The notes: generated by a model not told the origin, from the letters alone. A stretch of DNA of 64,000 bases from Lysobacteraceae bacterium P (GCA_005503055.1 SCOX01000005.1:186001-250000), one strand, 5' to 3'. Shown: positions 28,847 through 37,809, counted from the first letter of the stretch. Numbers and translations: made by a program.

Positions 28847-30112
28847 ATGAATACCCCTGCCGCGCATGACGGCCGCCACGACTTCGATTTCCTGCATGGT
28901 CGCTGGAGCATTCGCAACGAACGCCTGACGCAGCGCCTGGTCGGCTCCAGCGACTGGGAGATCTTCCATGCCACGCAGTTGTGCCAGCCGCTGCTCGGCG
29001 GCATGGGCAACGTGGACGATTTCGTCAGCGACTGGACGCGTCCCGGCAGCGACGAGCGCTTCATCGGCATGACGTTGCGATTGTTCGGCACGGAAACGCG
29101 CCAGTGGAACATCTACTGGGCCGGCAACCACGACGGTGCGCTCGATCCGCCGATGACCGGCGCGTTCGAAGACGCGCCCGACGGCACGCGCGTGGGTACC
29201 TTCTTCGGCGTCGACCAGCACGAGGGGCGTCCGGTACGCGTGCGCTTCGTCTGGAACCAGGCCAGTGCCAACACCGCGCACTGGCAGCAGGCGTTGTCGG
29301 TCGATGACGGCGCGACGTGGGAAACCAACTGGCACATGTGGTTCCGGCGCACCGCCGAGGACGGCCGGCCCCTGCATGAGGACGGCGTGATCGAAATGCG
29401 CCAGTACGACATGCAGCCCGCGCGACGCGATGAACTGATCGAGCTGTTCGAGCGCGAGTTCATCGAACCGCAGGAATCCGTGGGCATGCACGTGATCGGG
29501 CAGTTCCGCGATCTCGACGCGCCCGACCGATTCGTCTGGTTGCGCGGCTTCGCCGACATGCCGGTGCGCGCGCAAGCGCTTGATGGCTTCTATTCCGGCC
29601 CGACATGGAAGCGCCATCGCGAGGCCGCCAACGCCACCATCGTCGACAGCGACAACGTGTTGCTGTTGCGTCCGGCGCGCGCGAACACCGGCTTGGCGCA
29701 ACCGACGGCGCAGCGAGCCGCGTCGGGCGCCCCGGGGGCTCCGACGATGGACGACGGTCTCATCGAAGCCGGCATCTGCCTGCTCGATGCGCCGGCGGAC
29801 GACGGCTTCCTCGCACGCTTCGAGGGCCAGCTCGCACCGCGCCTGCGTGCGGCGGGCGCGGAGCTGATCGGGATCTACGTCACCGAGGCTAGCGCTAACA
29901 CCTATCCGCGCCTGCCGGTGCGCGAAGGCGAGCAGGCGCTGGTGTGGTTCGCGCGCTTCGCCGATGTCGACGCGCACCACGATTATGAGAGCGCATTGCT
30001 AGTCGATGGCGAGTGGCGCGGTGCGGTCGCGCAGTCGCTGCTGCACGGATTGAAGCAGCCGCCGCAGCGCTTGCGTCTCTCGCCCACGGCACGTTCGGAG
30101 CTGCGCGCGTGA
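28847..30112 (+). CDS. NIPSNAP-domain protein with an extra N-terminal domain
   Basis: This 421-residue protein has an N-terminal beta-rich domain (about 1-155, HDFDFLHGRWSIRNERL), resembling DUF1579/lipocalin-like proteins. A NIPSNAP-type ferredoxin-fold repeat follows (VIEMRQYDMQPARRDELIELF). A second such repeat after a Gly/Ala/Pro linker contains GICLLDAPADDGFLARFEGQ. No catalytic residues are recognised. The frame stays open to an ATG at 28697 with good codon bias, which would add 50 residues, so the start is uncertain. The YafY-like regulator gene follows closely. Confidence 0.75.
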   Translation: MNTPAAHDGRHDFDFLHGRWSIRNERLTQRLVGSSDWEIFHATQLCQPLLGGMGNVDDFVSDWTRPGSDERFIGMTLRLFGTETRQWNIYWAGNHDGALDPPMTGAFEDAPDGTRVGTFFGVDQHEGRPVRVRFVWNQASANTAHWQQALSVDDGATWETNWHMWFRRTAEDGRPLHEDGVIEMRQYDMQPARRDELIELFEREFIEPQESVGMHVIGQFRDLDAPDRFVWLRGFADMPVRAQALDGFYSGPTWKRHREAANATIVDSDNVLLLRPARANTGLAQPTAQRAASGAPGAPTMDDGLIEAGICLLDAPADDGFLARFEGQLAPRLRAAGAELIGIYVTEASANTYPRLPVREGEQALVWFARFADVDAHHDYESALLVDGEWRGAVAQSLLHGLKQPPQRLRLSPTARSELRA

Positions 30113-30176
30113 CGGCGGTCGCGCTGCCGATGCGCGCGGCGATTGAGTGCGACGCGATCGCGCGCCATCATGGCGC

Positions 30177-30857
30177 ATGCGCCGCGCCGACCGCCTCTTC
30201 CTGCTGATCCATGCCCTGCGTGGACGCCGTTCCGCCATCACCGCACAACGACTGGCCGAGGAACTGGGCGTGTCGTTGCGGACGGTGTACCGCGATGTCG
30301 CCGATCTGCAACGCTCGGGCGTTCCGATCGAAGGCGAGGCGGGCGTCGGATACCTGCTGCGCAAGGGTTCGGACATTCCGCCCCTGATGTTCACGCCCGA
30401 CGAGCTCGAAGCCCTGGTGGTCGGCACGCGCTTCGTGCGGGCATTCGGTGGCAAGCGTCTGGGACGCGAAGCCGCCGCGGCGTTGATCAAGATCGAAGCG
30501 GTGCTTCCGCCGGAACTGCGCGAGCGCAGTTCGCGCACGCGCATCTTCGCGCCGGAAGTCAGCCGACTCGAGAACAGCGGCTTGATCGACGACCTGCATG
30601 CGGCGGTGACGGGCGCGCTGGTGCTGCAGATGGACTATCGCGACAACGATTCGCGCTCGACGGCGCGGGAGATCGAGCCGTTGTGCCTGGCGTTCTGGGG
30701 CGGCAGCTGGACGCTCGGCGCCTGGTGCCGGTTGCGCTGCGATTTCCGCAACTTCCGCCCCGATCGCATCGTGACGTATTCGCCGACGGGCGAGACGTTC
30801 ATGGAGACGCGCGAGCGGGGGCTGGAGGCTTACATGAAGGCGATGCAGGCGTCCTGA
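30177..30857 (+). CDS. YafY-type HTH/WYL transcriptional regulator
   Basis: This 226-residue regulator has an N-terminal HTH ([20 protein letters not shown], then [20 protein letters not shown]) of the DeoR-like type. A C-terminal WYL ligand-sensing domain (about 125-205) contains [20 protein letters not shown] and [17 protein letters not shown]. The overall size matches the YafY family. It begins 65 bases after the NIPSNAP gene on the same strand. Such regulators often control the neighbouring gene, so the NIPSNAP gene is a candidate target. Confidence 0.88.
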   Translation: MRRADRLFLLIHALRGRRSAITAQRLAEELGVSLRTVYRDVADLQRSGVPIEGEAGVGYLLRKGSDIPPLMFTPDELEALVVGTRFVRAFGGKRLGREAAAALIKIEAVLPPELRERSSRTRIFAPEVSRLENSGLIDDLHAAVTGALVLQMDYRDNDSRSTAREIEPLCLAFWGGSWTLGAWCRLRCDFRNFRPDRIVTYSPTGETFMETRERGLEAYMKAMQAS

Positions 30858-30921
30858 GGTTCGCTGGCCGGCCCGTGTCCCCGCCGCGTACGCTTGTACC
30901 CGTGCCGCATGGAGAACGCCG

Positions 30922-31302
30922 ATGCTCTACTCGCTGATCGCCATCGCCGTCGGAGCCGCGCTCGGTGCGTGGGCGCGGTGGGGTTTGAGCCTGTGGCTGA
31001 ATCCGCTGCATCACGCCGTGCCCATGGGGACGCTGGCGGCCAATCTGGTCGGCGGCTACCTGATCGGCCTGGCGGTCGCGAGCTTCGCGCAGATGCCGCA
31101 GATGGCCCCGGAATGGCGGCTGTTCGTCATCACCGGATTGCTGGGCGGGCTGACCACGTTCTCGACGTTCTCGGCCGAAACGGTCGATCTGCTGCAGCGG
31201 CAGGACTATGCATGGGCGTTCGGCATGATCGCGTTGCACCTGCTGGGATCGCTGGCGATGACCGGGCTCGGGCTGTGGACGGTGCGGTTCGCCACGCATT
31301 GA
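30922..31302 (+). CDS. crcB: Fluoride channel CrcB/Fluc
   Basis: This 126-residue protein has four transmembrane helices and the family signatures [33 protein letters not shown] and [20 protein letters not shown], the last holding the central Phe-box and sodium site. It exports fluoride as a dual-topology dimer. A single gene of this length is the homodimeric form. No fluoride riboswitch is recognisable in the 64 bases upstream. Confidence 0.95.
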   Translation: MLYSLIAIAVGAALGAWARWGLSLWLNPLHHAVPMGTLAANLVGGYLIGLAVASFAQMPQMAPEWRLFVITGLLGGLTTFSTFSAETVDLLQRQDYAWAFGMIALHLLGSLAMTGLGLWTVRFATH

Positions 31303-31308
31303 GCCGAC

Positions 31309-31941
31309 TCAGATCACCCGCAACGTGATCGCCTTCAGCACCGCGCGAGTGCGATCGCGCGTGCCCAGCTTCTCCAGGATCACCGACACATAGTTCTTCA
31401 CCGTGCCGTCGGCGAGGAACATCGCGCGTGCGATCTCCTTGTTCGAGTAGCCGCCCGCGATGAGCCGGAGGATCGCGACTTCGCGGTCGGTGAAGGTTTC
31501 GCGCGGCGCTTCCTGCTGGTGGTACTGGTAACGCGCGCGCACCGGGTCGGTGCTGACCGGCTGCAGCAGCGTCTCGCCCGCGGCCAGGCGCGCGATCGCT
31601 TCGCGCAGGTCTTCCGGCGCGGCGTCCTTGAGCAGGAAACCCTGGGCGCCGGCTTCGGTGGCGCGCAGCAGCAGCTCGCTCTCGTCGAAGGTGGTGAGCA
31701 GCAGCACCGGCGTCGTGTCGCCGCGTTCGCGCAGGCGGCGAAGGGCTTCGATGCCGTCCAGGCCGGCCATGCGGATGTCGCTGAGCACCACGTCGACCGG
31801 CGTGTCGGCGAGGCGCTCGAGCAGTTGCGCACCGTCCTGTGCCTCGAAGGCGACGACGATGTCGTGGCGCTCCAGCAAGGCGCGCAACCCGGCGCGCACG
31901 ATCGCCTGGTCATCGGCCAGCGCGATGCGCAGCGACGTCAT
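31309..31941 (-). CDS. NarL/FixJ-family response regulator
   Basis: This 210-residue regulator has a receiver domain with acidic pocket ALADDQAIVRAG, phospho-acceptor Asp in VVLSDIRMAGLDG (about residue 55), and LLTTFDESE and LLKDAAPEDL. A LuxR-type HTH (about 148-205) follows, with FTDREVAILRLIAGGYSNKE and the recognition helix AMFLADGTVKNYVSVILEKL. It overlaps the preceding kinase gene by four bases (ATGA), so the two are a cognate pair. It is convergent with crcB. Confidence 0.92.
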   Translation of the reverse strand: MTSLRIALADDQAIVRAGLRALLERHDIVVAFEAQDGAQLLERLADTPVDVVLSDIRMAGLDGIEALRRLRERGDTTPVLLLTTFDESELLLRATEAGAQGFLLKDAAPEDLREAIARLAAGETLLQPVSTDPVRARYQYHQQEAPRETFTDREVAILRLIAGGYSNKEIARAMFLADGTVKNYVSVILEKLGTRDRTRAVLKAITLRVI

Positions 31942-33044
31942 GCGGGCAGGCTCGCGTCTATGCGCAGCGCACCGTGCTCGGACATGCCGAGGGTAAGTTG
32001 GCCGCCGGCGGCGACCACGCGTTCGCGCATGCCCGACAAGCCATTGCCTTCGCGGATCGCACCGCGCAGTTGGCCGTCGTCTTCCACGCGTATGTGCAGG
32101 CGACCCCGGTCGCAATCCAGGCTCACGCGCACCACGTCCGCATCGGCGTGACGCGCGCTGTTGGTCAAGGCTTCCTGCACCAGCCGCAGCACCGCCTCCG
32201 CGGTGGCCGGGTCGGTGACGCGCACCGCATCGGACATCTGCAGGCGCAGCGCCGGACGCGGCATCGGCGCGGCGAGCGCGCGCAACGCGGTGCCCAGGTC
32301 GAGGCCGCGATCGTGCCGCATGGCCTGGACGATGCCGCGGATGTCGCTGAGCAGTTCGCTGGAAAGCTGCTGCGCCAATACGATCTCGCCCCTGCCCGCG
32401 AACGCGGGATCCGCCGCCAGCGCGCGCAGGTTGAGCGTCATCGCCGTCAGCTTGTGGCCGGCGACGTCATGCAGTTCGCGCGCCACGCGCAGGCGTTCGT
32501 TGTCGCGTGCGCTGTCCGCCAGCAGCGCGCGCGTGGCCAGCAGGTCGCCGTTGACCAGGGCGAGACGGTCGCGCGCCTGTTCGGCGGTACGCGCGTAATG
32601 CGTCGTCAGCGCGGCGAACATCTGGAAGCCGATGTAGAGGAACAGCTGCAGCAATGGCGCCGGATGACCGCCGATCACCAGGGCGATGAGCAGGGCCACG
32701 TCGAGCACCACCGCCAGCGCGAACACGACGCGCGGCCGGTATTCCATTGGCAGCTGCGCGATCAGCACCACCAGCAGCACCGGTGCGACGCCCAGACGAG
32801 GCGCCAGCGCGATCAGCGCATACGCGACCGCCGCCTGCACGGCATAGAGCAGCGCGCGCGCGACCGGTCGCCGCGGCAGCCAGTCCAGCGCCAGGATGGC
32901 CGACATAGACACGCCCAGCAGCGCACCTGCCAGCGCCATCGGCGCGCCCCGCAGTTCGTGCTGCATGCCGTATCCCACCGCCAGCAGCGTTGCGAAGGCG
33001 GCGAGGTTGAGCGGCTGCAGGGCCTGGCGGATGCGTTCGTGCAT
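31938..33044 (-). CDS. DesK/NarX-type sensor histidine kinase
   Basis: This 368-residue kinase has five to six predicted transmembrane segments in its first 155 residues and no extended periplasmic domain. A short coiled coil and the HisKA_3 motif RVARELHDVAGHKLTAMTLN (phospho-His near residue 191) follow. The HATPase domain has LVQEALTNSARHADAD and GNGLSGMRERV. The layout resembles DesK-type membrane-sensing kinases. It is first in an operon with the NarL-type regulator. The ATG at 33044 is the first plausible start; the longer open frame upstream is an artefact of GC content. Confidence 0.88.
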   Translation of the reverse strand: MHERIRQALQPLNLAAFATLLAVGYGMQHELRGAPMALAGALLGVSMSAILALDWLPRRPVARALLYAVQAAVAYALIALAPRLGVAPVLLVVLIAQLPMEYRPRVVFALAVVLDVALLIALVIGGHPAPLLQLFLYIGFQMFAALTTHYARTAEQARDRLALVNGDLLATRALLADSARDNERLRVARELHDVAGHKLTAMTLNLRALAADPAFAGRGEIVLAQQLSSELLSDIRGIVQAMRHDRGLDLGTALRALAAPMPRPALRLQMSDAVRVTDPATAEAVLRLVQEALTNSARHADADVVRVSLDCDRGRLHIRVEDDGQLRGAIREGNGLSGMRERVVAAGGQLTLGMSEHGALRIDASLPA

Positions 33045-33203
33045 GCCGCCATGCTGCGGCCGCGATGACGCCGCCGCAATGCCGTCGCTGCAGGAAGTGA
33101 CTTCCGGCAGGTCGTCGAGATGACCGCGGACACTGCGAAGCGCGCCGGGCGGCGCGCATCGTGTGGCCACCGTCCGAGCCACGATGCGACAGGAAGCGCC
33201 GCC

Positions 33204-33920
33204 ATGACTGCGTACAAGATGCTGGTTGCCGTGCACGTCCTCGTGGGCCTGGTCGCCCTGGTCACGTTCTGGACCGCCGGTCTGCTGCGCAAGGGCACGC
33301 CGGCGCATCGCAGTACCGGCCGTGTCTACCTGCTGGCGATGCTCGGCATCGTCATCACGGGTGCGCCGATGGCGATCGCGCGATGGATCGACGGACACGT
33401 GGTCACCGCGGCGTTCCTGGGCTACCTCGTCGTGATCACGAGCACGGGGGTGTGGGTGTCGTGGCGCGCGATCCGGGACAAGACATCGGCGGCGCGTTTC
33501 ACCGGCCCGGTGTACGTCGCGCTGGCCGTCCTGTCGGTGGTGTCCGGCGCCGGTGTGCTGCTGCTCGGAATGAAGGTGGGGGCGCCGCTGCTGATCGGCT
33601 TCTCGGCCGTCGGTCTGTTCACCGGCGCCGACATGCTGCGACGCCGACTGCGTCGCGTGAAGCTCGGCGCGACGCCGCGCTGGTGGATGAGCGAGCACTA
33701 CACCGCGATGATCGGCAACGGCATCGCCACCCACATCGCGTTCCTTGGTATCGGCCTGCCGCGCTTGCTGCCTGCGGTGAACGGCACGGTGCTGCACTAC
33801 CTGGCCTGGTTCGGACCGTTGGCGGTGGCGATCGTCGCCAAGCTCGTGCTCGACCGCCGTTGGAAGCCGCGTCCGGCGCGTGCGCCCGTGTCGGCGACGG
33901 CGCGCGCGCAGGGCGCGTGA
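33204..33920 (+). CDS. DUF2306-like multipass membrane protein
   Basis: This 238-residue protein is largely hydrophobic, with about seven transmembrane helices. It begins MTAYKMLVAVHVLVGLVALV and contains RKGTPAHRSTGRVYLLAMLG, typical of DUF2306-like proteins of unknown function. Conserved His residues (AVHV, HRSTG, EHYTAM) could bind a cofactor, but this is speculative. It is divergent from the DesK-type kinase, about 160 bases between starts, and may be among its targets. Confidence 0.7.
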   Translation: MTAYKMLVAVHVLVGLVALVTFWTAGLLRKGTPAHRSTGRVYLLAMLGIVITGAPMAIARWIDGHVVTAAFLGYLVVITSTGVWVSWRAIRDKTSAARFTGPVYVALAVLSVVSGAGVLLLGMKVGAPLLIGFSAVGLFTGADMLRRRLRRVKLGATPRWWMSEHYTAMIGNGIATHIAFLGIGLPRLLPAVNGTVLHYLAWFGPLAVAIVAKLVLDRRWKPRPARAPVSATARAQGA

Positions 33921-34053
33921 AGGACAGATTCCGATCGGTTATGAAGCACTGACGAAGCGTTGCGTGAAACGCGGCGCCGCGTAACCCACCGTTTACTTCC
34001 GCCGTCCGGCGATCGCCTACCAATAGGCGCACGACGACACCGGGAGAAACGAC

Positions 34054-35466
34054 ATGCGGATCAGCATCATCGGCGCCGGCTTCAGCGGGTGCGCGCTGGC
34101 CACCGAACTGGCCAGGGCAGCGCCTGAAGGCGTGGACATCCAGCTGGTCGGCGTGCCCGACAGCTTCGGTCGCGGCGTCGCCTATGGCGAAGCGCGGCCG
34201 GAGCACCTGCTCAACGTGCGTGCACGCGACCTGGGCGCCACGGCGGACCATCCCGGCGAGTTCGCCGACTGGCTCAACCTGACCGAGCGCGCGCGCACCA
34301 GTTTCCTGCCGCGGTTGGTGTACGGCGAGTACCTGCATTCGCGGCTGCAGGCGGCGGCGCAGCTGTCGCTTGCCGGCTTCAACCGCATTGCACAGGAGGC
34401 CATCGCCATCGATCGCGAAGGCGCCGCATTCCGCGTGCACCTGGTCGACGGATCGGACTTCCTCAGCGACCGCGTGGTGCTCACCGTCGGCGCATTGCCG
34501 CCGCAGCCGCTGGCGGGCATCGGCCCGCGTCTGGCGCTGCATCCCAGCTACGTCGCGTGGCCGTGGCAGAACGGTCTGGACGGCATCGGCGCGATCGATC
34601 ACATCGCGCCCAACCAACGCGTGCTCATCATCGGCACCGGCCTGACGATGGCCGACGTGGTGGCCACGCTGCACCGGCGTGGTCACCGCGGTCCGATCAC
34701 CGCGCTCTCGCGCCATGGCCAGTTGCCCCAGCCGCACACGGACGATCCCTCGCCGCCGATCGCATTGCCGCCGACGGTGTTGCAGGCGATCAACGCCCAC
34801 GATCTGGCTGGACTGGTGCGTGCGCTGCGTGCGCTGACCCCGATCGTGCCCGACTGGCGCAGCCTCATCGATGCGCTGCGGCCGTACCTGCAAGGTTTCT
34901 GGCGCGGCTTGTCCGGAACGCAGCGGGCGCGCTTCCTGCGCCATCTGCGCTCGCACTGGGAGGTGCTGCGCCATCGCCTCGCGCCGACGCTGGCGCGCGA
35001 ACTGGAGGAACTGCGCACGCGCGGCCGCCTGCGCGTGCGTTCCGGCCGCCTGCTACGCGCGCGAAGGATCAATGAGGCGGTGGAGGTGTTGATCCGCGAA
35101 CGCGGCTTTTCCCACGCCAGTCGCGAGGAGTTCGACGTGGTGATCCGCGCCACCGGCTTCGACACCGATGTCGACCGCACCAGCCACCCGCTGATCGCGC
35201 AGCTCCGCGATTCCGGACTGATCACCGCCGATCCGCTCGGCCTGGGCATCGAGGCGTCGCCGCGGTTCGAAGCGCTCGACGGCAACGGCTCGCCGGTACG
35301 CGGGCTCTATGCGCTAGGCCCGCTGCTGCGCGCGCAGTTGTGGGAGATCACCGCGGTGCCCGAATTGCGCGTCGCGGCGCGAGCGCTGGCGAAACAGCTG
35401 CTGCAGCAGGAGCGGCGGGCGAGCGTGGAGATCCAGCGTGGGATGGAGGCGCTGGCGCGGCCGTGA
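34054..35466 (+). CDS. FAD/NAD(P)-binding protein (NAD_binding_9 family)
   Basis: This 470-residue flavoprotein begins with a dinucleotide-binding motif, MRISIIGAGFSGCALATELA. It has a second nucleotide-binding site in VLIIGTGLTMADVVATLHRR and a conserved late motif DVVIRATGFDTDVDRTSHPL. These match PF13454-type FAD/NAD(P)-binding proteins related to siderophore and flavin monooxygenases. The reaction is unknown. ACACCGGGAGAAACGAC before the ATG supplies a ribosome-binding site. It is convergent with phhA. Confidence 0.85.
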   Translation: MRISIIGAGFSGCALATELARAAPEGVDIQLVGVPDSFGRGVAYGEARPEHLLNVRARDLGATADHPGEFADWLNLTERARTSFLPRLVYGEYLHSRLQAAAQLSLAGFNRIAQEAIAIDREGAAFRVHLVDGSDFLSDRVVLTVGALPPQPLAGIGPRLALHPSYVAWPWQNGLDGIGAIDHIAPNQRVLIIGTGLTMADVVATLHRRGHRGPITALSRHGQLPQPHTDDPSPPIALPPTVLQAINAHDLAGLVRALRALTPIVPDWRSLIDALRPYLQGFWRGLSGTQRARFLRHLRSHWEVLRHRLAPTLARELEELRTRGRLRVRSGRLLRARRINEAVEVLIRERGFSHASREEFDVVIRATGFDTDVDRTSHPLIAQLRDSGLITADPLGLGIEASPRFEALDGNGSPVRGLYALGPLLRAQLWEITAVPELRVAARALAKQLLQQERRASVEIQRGMEALARP

Positions 35467-35489
35467 GTCGCGAGCGGCTGGCGGAACGG

Positions 35490-35518
35490 CCTGGGTTCCG
35501 GCGTTCGCCGGCATGACG
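35490..35518. repeat. Short REP-like hairpin between convergent genes
   Basis: GGGTTCCGGCGTTCGCCGGCATGACG contains the 6-bp stem CCGGCG/CGCCGG with a TT loop. It resembles the common intergenic repeat of the GGGTTCCCGC...GCGGGAATGACG type. It could serve as a bidirectional terminator for the convergent flavoprotein and phhA genes. Confidence 0.4.
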
Positions 35519-35552
35519 CAGGCACGTTCCCGTCAGTTATCGCGCTTGCGGC

Positions 35553-36446
35553 TCAAACGTCCCCGTCCGTCGCCCAGCCTTCGCCCGTGCCGCGATTGAA
35601 CACGACGTCGGTCCGAAGCACCGCCCCGGCCGGAACCGAATCCTGCTGCGCCAGTCGCGCATAGATCGGCGTGAAGTCCGGACCGGTGGCGTCCATCAAC
35701 TGCTCATAGCTGTCGATGACGAAGTACGTCTTCTGGAAGGTGTCGATGCGGTACCGGGTGCGCATGATGCGCTCCAGGTCGAAGCCGATGCGGTTCGGCG
35801 CCGCACTGTCCAGGCAACGGATCGACTCGCCCTTCGACGACACGATGCCGCTGCCGTAGATGCGCAGGCCGTCGTCCTGTTTGATCAGGCCGAACTCCAC
35901 CGTGTACCAGTACAGGCGGGTCAGGTTCACCAGCGCGTCCGGTCCGATGGCGTGCGCTTTCACGCCGCCGCGCCCGTACGCCTGCATGTAGTCGGCGAAG
36001 ACGGGGTTCATCAGCAGCGGCACGTGGCCGAACAGGTCATGGAACAGGTCGGGTTCGGCGAGGTAGTCGAGCTGCTCGGGTTTGCGGATCCACCACGTCA
36101 CCGGGAAGCGGCGGTTGGCGAGGTGATCGAAGAAGGTCAGTTCCGGCAGCAGGCCTTCGACGCCGACCAGCTCCCACCCCGTCGCCTTGCGCAGCATGCG
36201 GTTGAGGTCGTCGTACTTGGGGATGCGGTCGGGCGTCATGCCCATCGCTTCCTGCGTGCGCAGGAACTCGTCGCTCGCCCGGCCCACCAGGATTTCGCGC
36301 TGGCGCTTGAACAGCGTGCTCCAGACATCGTGGTCCGTGGGGGTGTAACTCGCCCACGGCTGCTCGACGACCGCCGTCGTGTACACCGGCACATAGCCCT
36401 TGTCGGTGAGCTGGTGTTCCGCGCGGGTGGGGGTGCCGAGGTTCAT
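35553..36446 (-). CDS. phhA: Phenylalanine 4-monooxygenase
   Basis: This 297-residue pterin-dependent enzyme converts phenylalanine to tyrosine, the entry to tyrosine/homogentisate catabolism. The iron-binding His residues are in DLFHDLFGHVPLLMNPVFAD, and the third ligand Glu is in LYWYTVEFGLIKQ. Length and domain fit bacterial monomeric PhhA. The ATG at 36446 gives the expected N-terminus. A Lrp/AsnC regulator is divergently transcribed across a 121-bp gap with a candidate operator. Confidence 0.96.
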   Translation of the reverse strand: MNLGTPTRAEHQLTDKGYVPVYTTAVVEQPWASYTPTDHDVWSTLFKRQREILVGRASDEFLRTQEAMGMTPDRIPKYDDLNRMLRKATGWELVGVEGLLPELTFFDHLANRRFPVTWWIRKPEQLDYLAEPDLFHDLFGHVPLLMNPVFADYMQAYGRGGVKAHAIGPDALVNLTRLYWYTVEFGLIKQDDGLRIYGSGIVSSKGESIRCLDSAAPNRIGFDLERIMRTRYRIDTFQKTYFVIDSYEQLMDATGPDFTPIYARLAQQDSVPAGAVLRTDVVFNRGTGEGWATDGDV

Positions 36447-36488
36447 GCGCAACTCCTTGTATCGAACCAAGACTTTAGCGACCGCATC

Positions 36489-36513
36489 GCGCAATGGGCT
36501 TGCGTTATTGCGC
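36489..36513. promoter_or_regulatory. Candidate Lrp/AsnC operator between phhA and its regulator
   Basis: GCGCAAT (36489-36495) and ATTGCGC (36507-36513) form a 7-bp inverted repeat with an 11-bp spacer. Further GCGCAA-like elements lie at 36530-36565. The site is 43 bases from the phhA start and 55 from the regulator start. Confidence 0.5.
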
Positions 36514-36567
36514 CACGGACCGGATTTGACGCAAGATTCGTGCGCATCCACAGCAAATGGCGCAACA

Positions 36568-37044
36568 ATGCCTGCCTTCGATCTCGATCGCACCGATCTG
36601 CTGGTGCTGGCCGAACTCCAGCGCCATGGGCGTCTGACCAATGCCGAACTGGCCGAGCGCGTCCACCTGTCGGCGTCGGCGTGTCTGCGCCGGGTGCAAC
36701 GGCTGGAGCGCGATGGCGTCATCGCGGGTTACCGGGCCGAGGTCGACCCCGAACGCCTCGGACTGGGGCTGCAGGCCTTCGTCCGCGTCCAGCTTTCCCG
36801 GCACGATGCCGACGCGATCGCCGCTTTCGGCGCCTTCGTCAACCAATGGGACGAGGTGGTCGCCTGCCATGCCCTGACCGGCGACATGGACTATCTGCTG
36901 CAGATCGTCGTGCAGGACCTGGAGCACTTTTCCCGCTTCCTGCTGGATCGGCTGCTCAGCCAGGCCGGCGTGGCGGACGTCAATTCGAGCTTCGTGCTGC
37001 GCACGGTGAAGGCGTCCAGAGGCATGCCGCTGCCCGTGCGCTGA
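36568..37044 (+). CDS. Lrp/AsnC-family transcriptional regulator
   Basis: This 158-residue regulator has an N-terminal winged HTH (DLLVLAELQRHGRLTNAELA, then VHLSASACLRRVQRLERDG). A C-terminal RAM ligand-binding domain shows VVACHALTGDMDYLLQIVVQ and ends VNSSFVLRTVK. It is divergent from phhA. Lrp-type activators commonly control phhA and tyrosine catabolism in Pseudomonas and Xanthomonas relatives, so phhA control by aromatic amino acids is a reasonable inference. Confidence 0.92.
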   Translation: MPAFDLDRTDLLVLAELQRHGRLTNAELAERVHLSASACLRRVQRLERDGVIAGYRAEVDPERLGLGLQAFVRVQLSRHDADAIAAFGAFVNQWDEVVACHALTGDMDYLLQIVVQDLEHFSRFLLDRLLSQAGVADVNSSFVLRTVKASRGMPLPVR

Positions 37045-37050
37045 CAGCGA

Positions 37051-37749
37051 TCAGGCGGCGTTCGTGCCGTTTTCGACCGCCAACGTCCGCGATCCGGCAA
37101 TGATCATGCGCACCATCAGGGTGAGCTGACGGACCAGTTCCGGGTCCTTTGCGCGCGGCAGGTCCATGGCCGTGGCACCCATGCCGAAGACCAGGCGGGT
37201 GATGGCCTTGGCGACCAGCGCCGGTTCGCGCAGGACCACGCCCTGGGCGGCGTTGATCTGGATGAGGCTGATGCGCAGCTCTTCTTCAAAGAAGTTGAGC
37301 TGGCGTTCGACGGCATGCTTGAAGGCATCCGACCCTGCCGTGCCCTCGCGAAGCAGCACATGCAGCAGCTGGTCGTCGGCGCGCAGCTGTTCCATGAACG
37401 CCTCCACGGCCCCGCGCGCCGCGCTGCGGTCGGTCGCCGCGCGCAGGCGGGCGGCGTCGATGATCTTCTGCAATGAAAGGCCGGCAAGATCGATCAGCGC
37501 GACGGCCAGTTCGTCCATGTCGCGGAACTGGCGGTAGAAGCTGTTGGGCGCGATGCCGGCTTCGCGCGCGACCTCGCGCAGGCTGAGCGTGGACACGCTG
37601 CGGTGCGGGCCGATCAGCTTGAGCGCCGCCGCCAGCAGGTCCTCGCGCGAGATCGAGGCCTTTCGGCCCGCCGCGTGCTCGGATTCGGCATGGAATTGCG
37701 TCTGTAGGCTCACGAGTGCGGGCACGGCGGCGGCTTGGTCCATCATCAT
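37051..37749 (-). CDS. TetR-family regulator of fatty-acid desaturation (DesT/FabR-like)
   Basis: This 232-residue TetR-family protein has an HTH at about residues 30-75 (REDLLAAALKLIG, then TLSLREVAREAGIAPNSFYR with QFRDMDELA). A C-terminal ligand domain fits the FabR/DesT subgroup. It begins with three consecutive ATG codons (37749-37741); the first is annotated. It is divergent from a ferredoxin-reductase and desaturase pair, exactly the desT-desC-desB arrangement of Pseudomonas. It probably represses those genes in response to the acyl-CoA pool. No clear ribosome-binding site precedes the ATGs. Confidence 0.87.
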   Translation of the reverse strand: MMMDQAAAVPALVSLQTQFHAESEHAAGRKASISREDLLAAALKLIGPHRSVSTLSLREVAREAGIAPNSFYRQFRDMDELAVALIDLAGLSLQKIIDAARLRAATDRSAARGAVEAFMEQLRADDQLLHVLLREGTAGSDAFKHAVERQLNFFEEELRISLIQINAAQGVVLREPALVAKAITRLVFGMGATAMDLPRAKDPELVRQLTLMVRMIIAGSRTLAVENGTNAA

Positions 37750-37762
37750 ATAGAGGACACAA

Positions 37763-37776
37763 TATACAGTCGTATA
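37763..37776. promoter_or_regulatory. Candidate TetR operator between desaturase regulator and operon
   Basis: TATAC-AGTC-GTATA is a 5-bp inverted repeat with a 4-bp spacer in the only AT-rich stretch here. It overlaps the -35 of the desaturase promoter and lies next to TATATT, a possible -10 for the divergent regulator. Confidence 0.5.
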
Positions 37777-37802
37777 GACATTTGTGCGCGTGGATGTATA
37801 GT
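37775..37802 (+). promoter_or_regulatory. Promoter of the desaturase operon
   Basis: TAGACA (37775-37780) and TATAGT (37797-37802) are separated by 16 bp, each one base from sigma-70 consensus. Transcription would begin about 37808-37810, which is the ATG of the reductase gene. The mRNA may therefore be leaderless. Confidence 0.65.
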
Positions 37803-37809
37803 GACACTC

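Noticed and set aside
30858-30921. Fluoride riboswitch upstream of crcB
   Set aside because: Only 64 bases are available, and neither the conserved pseudoknot segments nor the GGCGATGG-type motif can be found.
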